The notes under the pieces: generated by a model
Database searches by the model: none
What the model was told of the DNA's origin: nothing
What the model saw: only the letters and a program-made list of their open reading frames with translations
Part shown: piece by piece, positions 16,545-24,956 of the stretch
Numbering within the stretch: position 1 is the first letter of the stretch
Layout of the letters: the number at the start of each line of letters is the position of its first letter
Program-made: the position numbers and the translations under genes
Source: an uncultured Spirochaetales bacterium
GTDB lineage: Bacteria > Spirochaetota > Spirochaetia > Sphaerochaetales > Sphaerochaetaceae
DNA: 44,363 nt
Direction: 5' to 3'
Assembly (NCBI GenBank): GCA_949295505.1
Contig: CASFLH010000046.1
Span: 1-44,363, forward strand

Positions 16545-18778
16545 TTTCGATTCTTCCTGTCCTTGTCCTTTGCCTGCCGCTCCTGCGAGATGCGGAAGAA
16601 GTCGGCCATGGTGCCTCCCCCGAAATCGCTGGAGGTATGGCGCTGAGGCTGCGGGCGGCGCTGGTCATCCATCGTCCTGTCCCTCTTATAAGCCTTCTTC
16701 GATTCCCTTACGACTACGGTCTTGGTCTCATAGACCGATTTCGGAACCCGCACGGAGCTTTTCTTATTGAGAACAACCTTCACCTTCTCACCAGGTATCT
16801 GCGATATCTTCTTGACAGCAGCAGCACCTGTATCGACCTTGACGCGGATCTCCTTCTCCTCATACTGGCAGGAAAGGCGCTGGCATATGTAGTGCACGGA
16901 GCCATCAGGATCACTGGCTTTCATCATCTCCGATCCGCAGAAAGGACACTTCTTCGAGTCCTTGAAGACTGGAGCGAAGACCTTGTCGCTGCGCTCGACT
17001 TCCTTTACGAGATCTGCAGCCATCTTCTTGATGTCACGGATGAAGAGCTCTGGATCCTCCTTGCCTTTCGCAATCTTCTCAAGCCGCCCTTCCCAGACAC
17101 CGGTAAGCTCCGGGGAGCGCAGGACTTCCGGAGCGAGACGCACGACCTCACGCCCCTTTGCAGTCGGCACGAAGTACTTGCCATCGCGCTCGACATATCT
17201 GTTCTGCACAAGCTTCTCAATCATGTCAGCCCTGGTGGCAGGTGTTCCGAGACCATTGCCGAGATTTGCCTTCAGCTTATCATCATCGACAAAGCGTCCG
17301 GCATGCTCCATTGCGGAAAGAAGCGTTGCATCGGTATATCTTTCCGGAGGTGTCGTGACATTCTTCCGGACCTTAACAGACGAGAGCGTGACCTCATCCC
17401 CTTCCTTCATCTGCGTGAGTATGAAGCTGTTCTCCGTATCCTCTGTGACAGCCGATGCGCTCTTGATGCCGGCACTCTCCGCAACCGAGCGGTATCCCTT
17501 GCGCGAAGGGATTGTCAGCCTTGTCCTGAAGGACCTGCCGTCCACATCGACAGTGCAGACCGTGGTCCTGTACTGATAATCCTCTCCAATCGCTTCCAGG
17601 AAGCGCAGAGCGATAAGCTGCCATAGCTTTGCCTCATCGGAAGAGAGTTTGTCGAGGTGGACTTTTTCCTCAGTCGGGATGATTGCATGGTGATCGGAGA
17701 CAAGGCTGTTGTTGACGAAGCGCGGATTATCCTTCCTGAATCCATTCATGAGATACTCGTCCGTCTGCCTGGAGAAGATCGTCTCCGAGAGGGCCCTGAT
17801 GCGATCAGGGAGCGTCGGCACGATGTCCTCCGTGATGTATCTGGAATCTGTGCGAGGATAGGTGACGATCTTATGCACCTCGTAAAGGCGCTGCAGTGTA
17901 TCGAGTGTCTCCTTTGCAGAGAATCCCAGCATGATGTTGGCATCGCGCTGCAGCTCTGTCAGGTCATATGCCTGTGGAACAGGCTCAGCCTTCTCTTCCG
18001 TTGTCATTGAGACAACGCGGCCTTTCCTGTCCTTCCACTCCTTCATCTCTTCAGCCACGGCATCATCGGTGAAACGGATGCTGTTTTCCTCCGGATAATA
18101 TGAAGCGCCGAAGAGGCCGAAATCAGCGCGGGCTGTATAGTAGTACTTACCCTCAAAAGCCTCTATCTCATCCTCCCTCTCCGTCATCAGCGCCAGCGTC
18201 GGTGTCTGCACGCGTCCGGATGAGAGCTTTGCGTCGTAATAGCATGTGAGAGCTCTTGTCACGTTCATGCCGACATACCAGTCTGCGGCAGCTCGGCACG
18301 ATGCAGCCTGATAGAGATTGTCATAATCAGAGGCAGGGTGAAGGTTCTGAAAGCCTTCCTTGATGGCCTTCTCTGTCTGGGAGGAGATCCAGAGCCGCTC
18401 CATCTTTCCCTCGTATCCAGCCATCTTCAGTATCCATCTGGCGACAAGCTCTCCCTCGCGGCCAGCATCGGTTGCGATGACAACAGATGATATATCGGGA
18501 CGATGAAGGAGGGAGTCGATCACCTCGAACTGCTCCTTTGACTCGTCAATGACAACCTGATCGAGATGTTCCGGAAGCATCGGGAGATCCCTGAGGGACC
18601 AGCGTTTCCAGCTCTCGGAGTAATGCTGGGGCTCCGCGAGCTCCACGAGGTGTCCAAGTGCCCAGGTAACGATATATTCAGAGCCATCGATGTAACCCTT
18701 TTCCTTTGAAAAGCATCCGAGGTTCCTTGCGATTTCACGCCCTACAGAGGGCTTCTCTGCTATGACAAGCTTCTTCAT
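16541..18778 (-). CDS. topB: DNA topoisomerase III (type IA)
   Basis: Type IA topoisomerase, 745 residues, relaxing or decatenating DNA through a 5'-phosphotyrosine. The Toprim domain begins KKLVIAEKPSVGREIARNLG and includes VIATDAGREGELVARWIL. The active-site region is VTYPRTDSRYI, with Tyr in TYPRTDS. The C-terminus carries a zinc-finger-like repeat (CPFCGSEMMKA, with ICQRLSC) and a basic tail. A 27-codon longer frame is open, but the ATG at 18778 gives the standard start; no strong Shine-Dalgarno is visible before it. It is the first gene of a four-gene operon and diverges from the MATE gene over 65 bases. Confidence 0.93.
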   Translation of the reverse strand: MKKLVIAEKPSVGREIARNLGCFSKEKGYIDGSEYIVTWALGHLVELAEPQHYSESWKRWSLRDLPMLPEHLDQVVIDESKEQFEVIDSLLHRPDISSVVIATDAGREGELVARWILKMAGYEGKMERLWISSQTEKAIKEGFQNLHPASDYDNLYQAASCRAAADWYVGMNVTRALTCYYDAKLSSGRVQTPTLALMTEREDEIEAFEGKYYYTARADFGLFGASYYPEENSIRFTDDAVAEEMKEWKDRKGRVVSMTTEEKAEPVPQAYDLTELQRDANIMLGFSAKETLDTLQRLYEVHKIVTYPRTDSRYITEDIVPTLPDRIRALSETIFSRQTDEYLMNGFRKDNPRFVNNSLVSDHHAIIPTEEKVHLDKLSSDEAKLWQLIALRFLEAIGEDYQYRTTVCTVDVDGRSFRTRLTIPSRKGYRSVAESAGIKSASAVTEDTENSFILTQMKEGDEVTLSSVKVRKNVTTPPERYTDATLLSAMEHAGRFVDDDKLKANLGNGLGTPATRADMIEKLVQNRYVERDGKYFVPTAKGREVVRLAPEVLRSPELTGVWEGRLEKIAKGKEDPELFIRDIKKMAADLVKEVERSDKVFAPVFKDSKKCPFCGSEMMKASDPDGSVHYICQRLSCQYEEKEIRVKVDTGAAAVKKISQIPGEKVKVVLNKKSSVRVPKSVYETKTVVVRESKKAYKRDRTMDDQRRPQPQRHTSSDFGGGTMADFFRISQERQAKDKDRKNRK

Positions 18779-18843
18779 ACTGCGGTGATGATAGCAGAAA
18801 GAACCCCCTTCAAAAAGAGCACTCATAGCGCTAGAGTAGCAAT

Positions 18844-20196
18844 ATGAGCGACAGTACACACGACCTTACGAAAGGCGGCATAGCGGGACCGATACTCACA
18901 TTCGCATTGCCGCTCATACTCGGCAATATGCTCCAGACGCTCTATAACGCCGCGGATTCGATAATAGTCGGGCGCTTTGTAGGCCCCGAAGCGCTTGCGG
19001 CGGTCGGATCGGCATACTCACTTATGACATTCCTCACATCGCTGATGATAGGTCTCTCGATGGGTGCGGGAATCGTCTTCTCATATCTTTTCGGGGAAGG
19101 GAACATGGCAAGGCTGAAGAAGGCTCTGGGTATATCATTCCTATCCATCGGAATCATATCCCTCCTGATAACAGCCCTAGCCATCATCTTCCAGGATCCG
19201 ATCATGCGCCTCATGCAGGTCCCGGATAACGTTTTCACCGACATGTCGGAATACCTCGGGGTGATCTTCCTGGGGATCCCTGCCCTTTTCCTCTACAACT
19301 TCTATGCGGCTGCAGAGAGGGCTGTGGGCAATTCAAGGACACCACTCCTCTTTATGGCGGTATCCGCCCTGCTTAACATCTTCCTCGATCTCTATTTCGT
19401 GATTGCCCTGGGCTGGGGCGTGTGGGGCGCGGCAGTTGCGACCATAATCTCCCAGTGGGCCGCGGGCATAGGCATCATGCTGCTCTCGGTGACACGGCAT
19501 CCCACACTGCGTTTTTCTCTCTCTGACATGATTCCGGAAAAAGGGCTTTTCAGGGAGCTGGTGTCACTTTCCGTGCTGACTTCGATGCAGCAGTCAATCA
19601 TGAATCTCGGGATTCTCTGCGTGCAGGGCATTGTCAACGGTTTCGGTGCAGGAGTCATGGCAGCATTTGCTGCAGGAGTCAAGATTGACAGCATCGCTTA
19701 TATGCCGCTGCAGGAATTCAGCAATGCATTCTCCACATTCGTCAGCCAGAACGGAGGCGCTGGCCGGGACGACAGGATAAAAGCCGGAATGAAGATGGCT
19801 TTCATTCTCTCTACTGTCTTCGGCCTTCTGATTTCCCTCATAGTCTTCCTCATTCCCGGCACGCTTATGAGCATTTTCATTGATCCCGGAGAGAGTGAGC
19901 TGATAGCCATCGGTACAGAATACCTGAGAATAGAAGGCTCATTCTATATTCTCATCGGTTACCTCTTCCTCTTCTATGGCATCTTCAGAGCGCTTAAAGC
20001 CCCCGCCATATCGCTGGTGCTGACAATCATAAGCCTTGGCCTCAGGGTACTCCTTGCGGCCCTCCTGTCCAGGCTGCCGATTGGAGAGACAGGCATATGG
20101 ATGAGCATCCCCATCGGCTGGGCGCTTGCTGACACGGCGGGTCTGCTGTTTCTCAAGTTCCGCAGAAAGAATGCAAACAGCAAGTCCCAACCTTGA
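18844..20196 (+). CDS. MATE family multidrug/cation exporter
   Basis: Inner-membrane exporter of the multidrug and toxic compound extrusion family, 450 residues with 12 predicted helices. Family features are the N-terminal FALPLILGNMLQTLYNAADSIIVGRFVG and the later FGAGVMAAFAAGVKIDSIAYMPLQEFSNAFSTFVSQNGGAG. It would use a sodium or proton gradient to expel organic cations or drugs; the substrate is not readable from sequence. It starts 65 bases from divergent topB and ends about 70 bases before the ferredoxin gene. Confidence 0.93.
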   Translation: MSDSTHDLTKGGIAGPILTFALPLILGNMLQTLYNAADSIIVGRFVGPEALAAVGSAYSLMTFLTSLMIGLSMGAGIVFSYLFGEGNMARLKKALGISFLSIGIISLLITALAIIFQDPIMRLMQVPDNVFTDMSEYLGVIFLGIPALFLYNFYAAAERAVGNSRTPLLFMAVSALLNIFLDLYFVIALGWGVWGAAVATIISQWAAGIGIMLLSVTRHPTLRFSLSDMIPEKGLFRELVSLSVLTSMQQSIMNLGILCVQGIVNGFGAGVMAAFAAGVKIDSIAYMPLQEFSNAFSTFVSQNGGAGRDDRIKAGMKMAFILSTVFGLLISLIVFLIPGTLMSIFIDPGESELIAIGTEYLRIEGSFYILIGYLFLFYGIFRALKAPAISLVLTIISLGLRVLLAALLSRLPIGETGIWMSIPIGWALADTAGLLFLKFRRKNANSKSQP

Positions 20197-20222
20197 CCGC
20201 TCATGCTGAATGGTTGTAGATT
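20193..20222 (+). promoter_or_regulatory. possible promoter of the ferredoxin gene
   Basis: TTGACC (20193-20198), 18-base spacer, TAGATT (20217-20222), followed by a leader that carries AAAGGAG before the ferredoxin ATG. It overlaps the end of the MATE gene. Confidence 0.35.
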
Positions 20223-20265
20223 ATCGGTATGACTAACAGCTGCAGAGCAGCGAAAGGAGTTTGGT

Positions 20266-20433
20266 ATGGCTTACAAGATCACTGATAGCTGTATAGCTTG
20301 CGGAACATGCGCAGGCGAGTGCCCAGTAGGAGCAATCTCTGAGGGAGATATCTACGTAATCGATGCTGATACATGCATCAGCTGCGGAACATGCGCAAGC
20401 GTCTGTCCGCAGGGCGCAATCGAAGAGGAGTGA
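20266..20433 (+). CDS. small 2[4Fe-4S] ferredoxin
   Basis: A 55-residue clostridial-type ferredoxin, a low-potential electron carrier in the cytoplasm. Two nearly symmetric cluster motifs, [12 protein letters not shown] and [12 protein letters not shown], each provide three cysteines plus one for the other cluster. AAAGGAG stands ten bases before the ATG. The gene is monocistronic, with its own terminator at 20453. Likely partners are pyruvate:ferredoxin oxidoreductase, hydrogenase or Rnf-type enzymes elsewhere in the genome; this is inference from family. Confidence 0.95.
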   Translation: MAYKITDSCIACGTCAGECPVGAISEGDIYVIDADTCISCGTCASVCPQGAIEEE

Positions 20434-20452
20434 GATAATCACGCTTCAGACC

Positions 20453-20478
20453 AAGGCCGTCGATGACGGCCTTTTCTT
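20453..20478 (+). terminator. terminator after the ferredoxin gene
   Basis: AAGGCCGTC and GACGGCCTT form a perfect 9-bp stem with a three-base loop, followed by TTCTT. Confidence 0.85.
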
Positions 20479-20479
20479 A

Positions 20480-20508
20480 TTCTCAGAAGACAAAAGAAAC
20501 GATAGAAT
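20480..20508 (+). promoter_or_regulatory. possible xseA promoter giving a very short leader
   Basis: TTCTCA (20480-20485), 17-base spacer, TAGAAT (20503-20508). The start site would fall at about the xseA ATG (20515), implying a nearly leaderless mRNA. No Shine-Dalgarno is visible there, which is consistent. Confidence 0.35.
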
Positions 20509-20514
20509 ACGCTC

Positions 20515-21906
20515 ATGGAAGCTTATGATCTCCTCGGCAGGACACTTTCAGTCACTGAAGCCAATGGGCTTATTCATGATACGGTCGAGGAACTCTTCTA
20601 CGAACTGAGCATCGAGGGTGAGATATCTGGATTCAGGCCTGCGTCTTCAGGCCACTGGTACTTCACGCTCAAGGATAGCGGCGCCGCAATCGACTCCGCC
20701 GTATTTCGTTCCGCGCAGCCTCAGATGGTAATGCCTGAAAACGGTGATCTTGTCATTGCAAAAGGCTCTCTCTCCTATTACACGAAAACCGGAAGGCTGA
20801 CTTTCGTCATCAGGGAGATGAAGAAGAAAGGCGACGGCACGCTGATGGAGATGATCGAGAAGAGGAAGGCGTATTACCGCTCTCTTGGATACTTTGATGA
20901 GGACAGGAAAAAGCCGATTCCAGAGGAAATCGAGAAGCTTGGAATCGTCACAAGCGCTTCAGGGGCAGCCATCCGCGATATCCTAAATGTCACGAAGCGC
21001 CGCGCACCTTCCCTGGATATCATCATATTCCCGACAGCCGTGCAGGGAGACGGGGCTGCTGCGAACATAGCCATGCGCATCAGGCAGGCAAACCTCTTCG
21101 GGGCCTGCAGTGTCCTCATCGTCGGCCGCGGTGGCGGCAGCGCAGAGGATCTCGCCGCTTTCTCGGAACCGGAAGTGATCGAAGCGATCCATGCGTCGGA
21201 CATCCCAGTGATATCAGCAGTCGGGCATGAGATAGACTGGCCAATATCTGACTATGTGGCAGACAGGAGAGCCCCTACTCCCTCCGCCGCTGCGGAGATT
21301 GTCACTGAGACGATATTCAGGCGGAGGGAAAGACTCGACAAGGCGATGATGATCTCATCTTCCTTAATCAGGGAGAGACTCTCCGGGTACTCATCACGCC
21401 TTGAGCGATGCCGTCATGCGCTTGCTGGAATGGAGAGTCGTATCCTGCGCTGCAAGAGCCAGATTCCCTCCACCGATGATCTCAGAAGACTTCTCATGCT
21501 GCGGGTACGGAACGCGGAGACAAGGCTATATTACGCTGAGGACGGGCTGAATGACATAATCGCAGAACGCATCAGGAAAAATGAAAAAGCACTGATGGAA
21601 TACAGGGAAGCGCTGAAAACTGCGCTCAGCGGCAGATTCGCCGCCGCCGCGGCTTCTTTCTCCGGGACAAGGAAGGAGCTGAATGAAGCGATGCGCCTCA
21701 GCATCAGAGAAAGGAAGGCTTCTCTCGACACACTCATAAGAGAGACTGAAGCACTCTCCCCTCTCGCGGTTCTCTCCAGAGGATACTCAGTGACGACAGA
21801 TGCGGATGGAAGGATAATCAGAAGCCGGGGCGATGCCACTCCCGGCCAGGAGATAGTGACAAGACTGATGGATGGCGAGCTGCGATCCATCGTGAAGGAA
21901 GGATGA
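20515..21906 (+). CDS. xseA: exodeoxyribonuclease VII large subunit
   Basis: Large subunit of exonuclease VII, 463 residues, which degrades single-stranded DNA from both ends. An N-terminal OB-fold (LFYELSIEGEISGFRPASSGHWYFTLKD) is followed by the catalytic domain with TSASGAAIRDI, VGRGGGSAEDLAAF, SAVGHEIDW and DRRAPTPSAAAE. A long coiled coil (residues about 265-430) binds XseB. It is the first gene of xseA-xseB-purU. It lacks an obvious ribosome binding site. Confidence 0.96.
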   Translation: MEAYDLLGRTLSVTEANGLIHDTVEELFYELSIEGEISGFRPASSGHWYFTLKDSGAAIDSAVFRSAQPQMVMPENGDLVIAKGSLSYYTKTGRLTFVIREMKKKGDGTLMEMIEKRKAYYRSLGYFDEDRKKPIPEEIEKLGIVTSASGAAIRDILNVTKRRAPSLDIIIFPTAVQGDGAAANIAMRIRQANLFGACSVLIVGRGGGSAEDLAAFSEPEVIEAIHASDIPVISAVGHEIDWPISDYVADRRAPTPSAAAEIVTETIFRRRERLDKAMMISSSLIRERLSGYSSRLERCRHALAGMESRILRCKSQIPSTDDLRRLLMLRVRNAETRLYYAEDGLNDIIAERIRKNEKALMEYREALKTALSGRFAAAAASFSGTRKELNEAMRLSIRERKASLDTLIRETEALSPLAVLSRGYSVTTDADGRIIRSRGDATPGQEIVTRLMDGELRSIVKEG

Positions 21907-21907
21907 T

Positions 21908-22132
21908 ATGAGCTTTGAGAGCGACCTTAAGAGGATGGAGGAGATCACGGATCTCCTGAAGAAGGAAGACACGGGACTTGAGGAGTCCATCAAGCTGTAT
22001 GAGGAAGCGACTGCACTGGGAAAGAAGCTTACGAAGACGCTTACTGAGATCCAGCGCAAAGTCGAGGAAGTCACCTCGGAGGAGGAGACGGAGCTTGAGA
22101 CAAAGGAAATCGAAGAGGAGGACCCGTTTTGA
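21908..22132 (+). CDS. xseB: exodeoxyribonuclease VII small subunit
   Basis: 74 residues, the normal size. It has the family pattern SFESDLKRMEEITDLLKKEDTGLEESIKLYEEA as a two-helix hairpin, then an acidic tail. Several copies coat the XseA coiled coil. It starts one base after the xseA stop region and its stop overlaps the TTG start of purU. Confidence 0.93.
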   Translation: MSFESDLKRMEEITDLLKKEDTGLEESIKLYEEATALGKKLTKTLTEIQRKVEEVTSEEETELETKEIEEEDPF

Positions 22133-22986
22133 TTAAAGCCATCTTTCTCATCCAGAGCCCTGACAGCAAGGGAATTCTCGCTTCTGTCACGAATTTCTTC
22201 TCAAAAAGGGATTTCAACATCCTTCACTGCCAGCAGCATACAGACAGCTATGAGAAACGCTTTTTCATGCGCATCGAGCTTGATGCGAGCGATATGAAAA
22301 CGACAAGGAAGGATCTCGAAGATGAGTTCGGGGAGCTTGCAGCCAGGCTTGGACTTGAATGGTCATGCCACTGGTCGGATTACAGGATGCGCGTCGCCAT
22401 CCTTGTCTCCAAGACGGGGCACTGTCTTTATGACCTCATATCGCGCCAGCTTGAGGGAGAGCTGAATGCTGAGATTCCACTCATCATCTCCAATCATCCG
22501 GACATGGAGAAGGCCGCGAACCAGTTCCGTATTCCCTATTACTATTTCCCGATGACGGAAGGAAAGGAGAAGCAGGAGGAGAAAGTGAGGAATCTTCTCA
22601 AGCGCTTTGATATCGATCTTGTTGTCCTTGCGCGGTACATGCAGATTCTCTCCCCTGAATTCATCGATGAATGGCGTGGAAGGATCATCAACATACACCA
22701 TGCGTTCCTGCCCGCATTCCAGGGCGCCAATCCATATCTGAGGGCATATGAGCGCGGAGTGAAGATGATAGGAGCCACGGCGCATTATGCTTCGGAGGAT
22801 CTCGACCAGGGACCGATCATCGAGCAAGATGTCATCAGGGTCAATCATGAGCTGACACCGAATGGCTTGAGGGAAGTCGGCAAGGATTCAGAGAAGCGCA
22901 CGCTCGCTGCCGCAGTGAAGGCACACCTTGAGCATCGCGTGATCATCTACAAGAACAGAACGATAGTATTCTCGGTGGAGCGCTAG
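22129..22986 (+). CDS. purU: formyltetrahydrofolate deformylase, TTG start
   Basis: Hydrolyses 10-formyltetrahydrofolate to formate and tetrahydrofolate, 285 residues. An N-terminal ACT domain (LIQSPDSKGILASVTNFFSK) is followed by a formyltransferase domain with the catalytic set: Asn/His in NIHHAFLPAFQG and Asp in ASEDLDQGPIIEQD. The start codon is TTG at 22129 in a TTGA overlap with the xseB stop, with GAGGAGG upstream, and no in-frame ATG gives the full ACT domain. Released formate could feed purine synthesis through PurT. The stop overlaps the convergent pseudouridine synthase stop in CTAG. Confidence 0.93.
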   Translation: MIKAIFLIQSPDSKGILASVTNFFSKRDFNILHCQQHTDSYEKRFFMRIELDASDMKTTRKDLEDEFGELAARLGLEWSCHWSDYRMRVAILVSKTGHCLYDLISRQLEGELNAEIPLIISNHPDMEKAANQFRIPYYYFPMTEGKEKQEEKVRNLLKRFDIDLVVLARYMQILSPEFIDEWRGRIINIHHAFLPAFQGANPYLRAYERGVKMIGATAHYASEDLDQGPIIEQDVIRVNHELTPNGLREVGKDSEKRTLAAAVKAHLEHRVIIYKNRTIVFSVER

Positions 22987-23660
22987 GCTGTTATCGTGAG
23001 CTTGCGGCCGGAGCACGGCTCGATGTAGCTGATGGACACAGCCTCAAGCCCGAAATCCTCTGAGTACTCACCACCATACTGCGTGTCGCCTTTTATCGGA
23101 TAACCCGCCCATGCGAGATGAGCCCTTATCTGATGGCGGAAGCCTCTGGTGATGGTGCATCTGAGGTTGCTCTCATCCTCGACCTCCACCATCGTCGTAT
23201 AGATACGGCCCTCCATGAAGCGCTTGTTGGACACAACAGGACGCACGCTCTTCCCTCCGGGACCAAACGACCTGAAATATGATGTAATGAGTGTGCTGCC
23301 TTCAAATGGATCAAGATATGGATACGGCTCAAAACCCTCTTCCAGAAAGCGGCCACGCGTCACGGCAGCACGGTATTCCTTCTGGATCATATCCTTCTTC
23401 TGCTGCTGCATCAGCGCGTCATATGCCTTCTGGTTCCGGGCAACCAGGACGATGCCCTTTGTCATGTTGTCCAGACGATGGATGACACCGCCTTCCCACT
23501 CATTGACACCGTGGCAGCAGCGTATCTCAGGATAGTACGCCGCTGCTATCGAAAGCAGCGTGCGCCCATCAATCGTGGTCCTGAGCGGCACTGTCGGGAT
23601 ACCGCTTTCCTTCCAGTAGACAAGGGTGTCAGGACCTTCGAATAAGAGTTTAGTTGTCAC
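22983..23660 (-). CDS. RluA-family RNA pseudouridine synthase
   Basis: Pseudouridine synthase of the RluA/RsuA superfamily, about 225 residues, without an S4 RNA-binding domain. The catalytic aspartate is in GGVIHRLDNMTKGIVLVARN (Asp64 counting from GTG). RGFRHQIRAHLAWAGYPIKGD is the conserved C-terminal motif. The likely start is GTG at 23660, overlapping the stop of the Bax-inhibitor gene. A TTG at 23672 is also open but sits directly on the GAGG sequence. The RNA target (23S rRNA or tRNA) cannot be told. Confidence 0.87.
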   Translation of the reverse strand: MTTKLLFEGPDTLVYWKESGIPTVPLRTTIDGRTLLSIAAAYYPEIRCCHGVNEWEGGVIHRLDNMTKGIVLVARNQKAYDALMQQQKKDMIQKEYRAAVTRGRFLEEGFEPYPYLDPFEGSTLITSYFRSFGPGGKSVRPVVSNKRFMEGRIYTTMVEVEDESNLRCTITRGFRHQIRAHLAWAGYPIKGDTQYGGEYSEDFGLEAVSISYIEPCSGRKLTITA

Positions 23661-24357
23661 TGCGGCCAACAATCCTCACAAGGTAGAGGAAGATGTTGAT
23701 GAAATCAAGATAGAGATCAAGAGCACCCAGGATGCCGATCTTCGTGAGCTCCTCATTCGTCATATCGGCACCATACTGCGCATTCATGTCAGCAATACGC
23801 TGGGAATCCCAGGCTGTAAGCCCTGTAAAGAGAATGACGCCGATGATCGAGACGATGAAATTCAGGCCGGATGACACAAAGAAGAGGTTCAGAAGCGATG
23901 CGATGATGAGTCCGAAAAGGCCCATTGTGAGATAGCCGCCCCAGCTCTTGAGGCTCTTCTTGGTCACGGCACCATATACTGCTCCTCCGACGAACACAGA
24001 AAGCGCGGAGACGAATGCGATAGCGATCGAGGTTCCTGTGTATGCAAGGAAAATCGACGAGAGCGTGACACCCGTCAGAGCGGAGTATCCAAGGAAGAGG
24101 CCGATAGCGGTACCGGTCCTGAGCGTCTCGACACGACCAGAGAGCATGATCACAAGCACGATCTGTGCGACAAAGACACCGATTGTCACAAGCGGATTGA
24201 GAAGCACGAATCTCATCAGCGTAATGGACTGTGAGACTGCAAACGAAATGCCCGCGGTGACAGCAAGACCTAGTATCATCCAGAGATAGACGTTCTTCAT
24301 CAGGGCATTTTCCCTGAGCTTCACATCCCTCAGTACAATTGCTTTCTTTTCATTCAT
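23650..24357 (-). CDS. Bax inhibitor-1 family membrane protein
   Basis: Seven-helix inner-membrane protein of the BI-1/YccA/YetJ family, 235 residues. The C-terminal signature is VIGVILFTGLTAWDSQRIADM followed by GILGALDLYLDFINIFLYLVRIVG, with the two aspartates used as the pH/calcium gate in YetJ-like proteins. AAGGAG precedes the ATG. It overlaps the pseudouridine synthase gene, so both are one transcript, and it diverges from the peroxiredoxin gene. The physiological role in bacteria (calcium leak, membrane protein quality control) is not settled. Confidence 0.92.
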   Translation of the reverse strand: MNEKKAIVLRDVKLRENALMKNVYLWMILGLAVTAGISFAVSQSITLMRFVLLNPLVTIGVFVAQIVLVIMLSGRVETLRTGTAIGLFLGYSALTGVTLSSIFLAYTGTSIAIAFVSALSVFVGGAVYGAVTKKSLKSWGGYLTMGLFGLIIASLLNLFFVSSGLNFIVSIIGVILFTGLTAWDSQRIADMNAQYGADMTNEELTKIGILGALDLYLDFINIFLYLVRIVGRSDN

Positions 24358-24452
24358 AGAACAAATAAGCTCCTTTTACAGCCATAATATACCCTATTAC
24401 TCCGCCAATAGGCAAATGCGAGGGACAATCTCCATCGAGAATACAGATTTGA

Positions 24453-24465
24453 GTGTATAATACAC
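24453..24465 (+). promoter_or_regulatory. palindromic -10 region upstream of the peroxiredoxin gene
   Basis: GTGTATAATACAC is a 13-base palindrome containing a perfect TATAAT (24456-24461), a few bases before the GAGGAGG of the peroxiredoxin gene. I see no good -35. A regulator bound here would block transcription. The implied start site falls very near the Shine-Dalgarno, which weakens the promoter reading. Confidence 0.3.
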
Positions 24466-24478
24466 GAGGAGGAAAACA

Positions 24479-24949
24479 ATGCTTGAAACAGGAACAAAAG
24501 CCCCTGATTTCACGCTTCCATCAGAAACAGGCGATCCAGTCTCGCTATCTTCCCTCAAAGGGCAGCGGGTGGTCCTGTATTTCTATCCGAAGGACAATAC
24601 TCCCGGATGCACGAAGGAGGCATGCTCTCTCCGCGATTCGATAGAAGATCTCAAGGTCCGCAATGCCACCGTCATCGGCATCAGCCCTGACAGTCCCGAG
24701 TCGCACAGGAAGTTCAAGGAGAAACATTCACTGCCTTTCCATCTTCTCTCAGACCCTGAGCACAAGACAATGGAGATGTATGGGGCATACGGGGAGAAGA
24801 TGCTCTACGGGAAGAAGACCATCGGCGTCATCCGCACGACATACATCATCGAAGAGGATGGAACAATCGGGAAGGTCTTCAGGAAAGTCAGCACAGCCAC
24901 ACACGGGGAGGATGTGAGGAAAGCGCTTGAAGAGCGGCAGAGGGGCTGA
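24479..24949 (+). CDS. bcp: thioredoxin-dependent thiol peroxidase (Bcp/PrxQ peroxiredoxin)
   Basis: Peroxiredoxin of the Bcp/PrxQ class, 156 residues, reducing hydrogen peroxide and organic peroxides with thioredoxin. The peroxidatic Cys44 and resolving Cys49 are in DNTPGCTKEACSLRD. The arginine-containing IGVIRTTYIIEEDG closes the active site. The opening TGTKAPDFTLPSETGDPVSL is typical. GAGGAGG precedes the ATG. It is monocistronic and converges on the GH43 gene with seven bases between stops. An oxidative defence protein fits the anaerobic enzymes nearby. Confidence 0.95.
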   Translation: MLETGTKAPDFTLPSETGDPVSLSSLKGQRVVLYFYPKDNTPGCTKEACSLRDSIEDLKVRNATVIGISPDSPESHRKFKEKHSLPFHLLSDPEHKTMEMYGAYGEKMLYGKKTIGVIRTTYIIEEDGTIGKVFRKVSTATHGEDVRKALEERQRG

Positions 24950-24956
24950 CCCTCTG

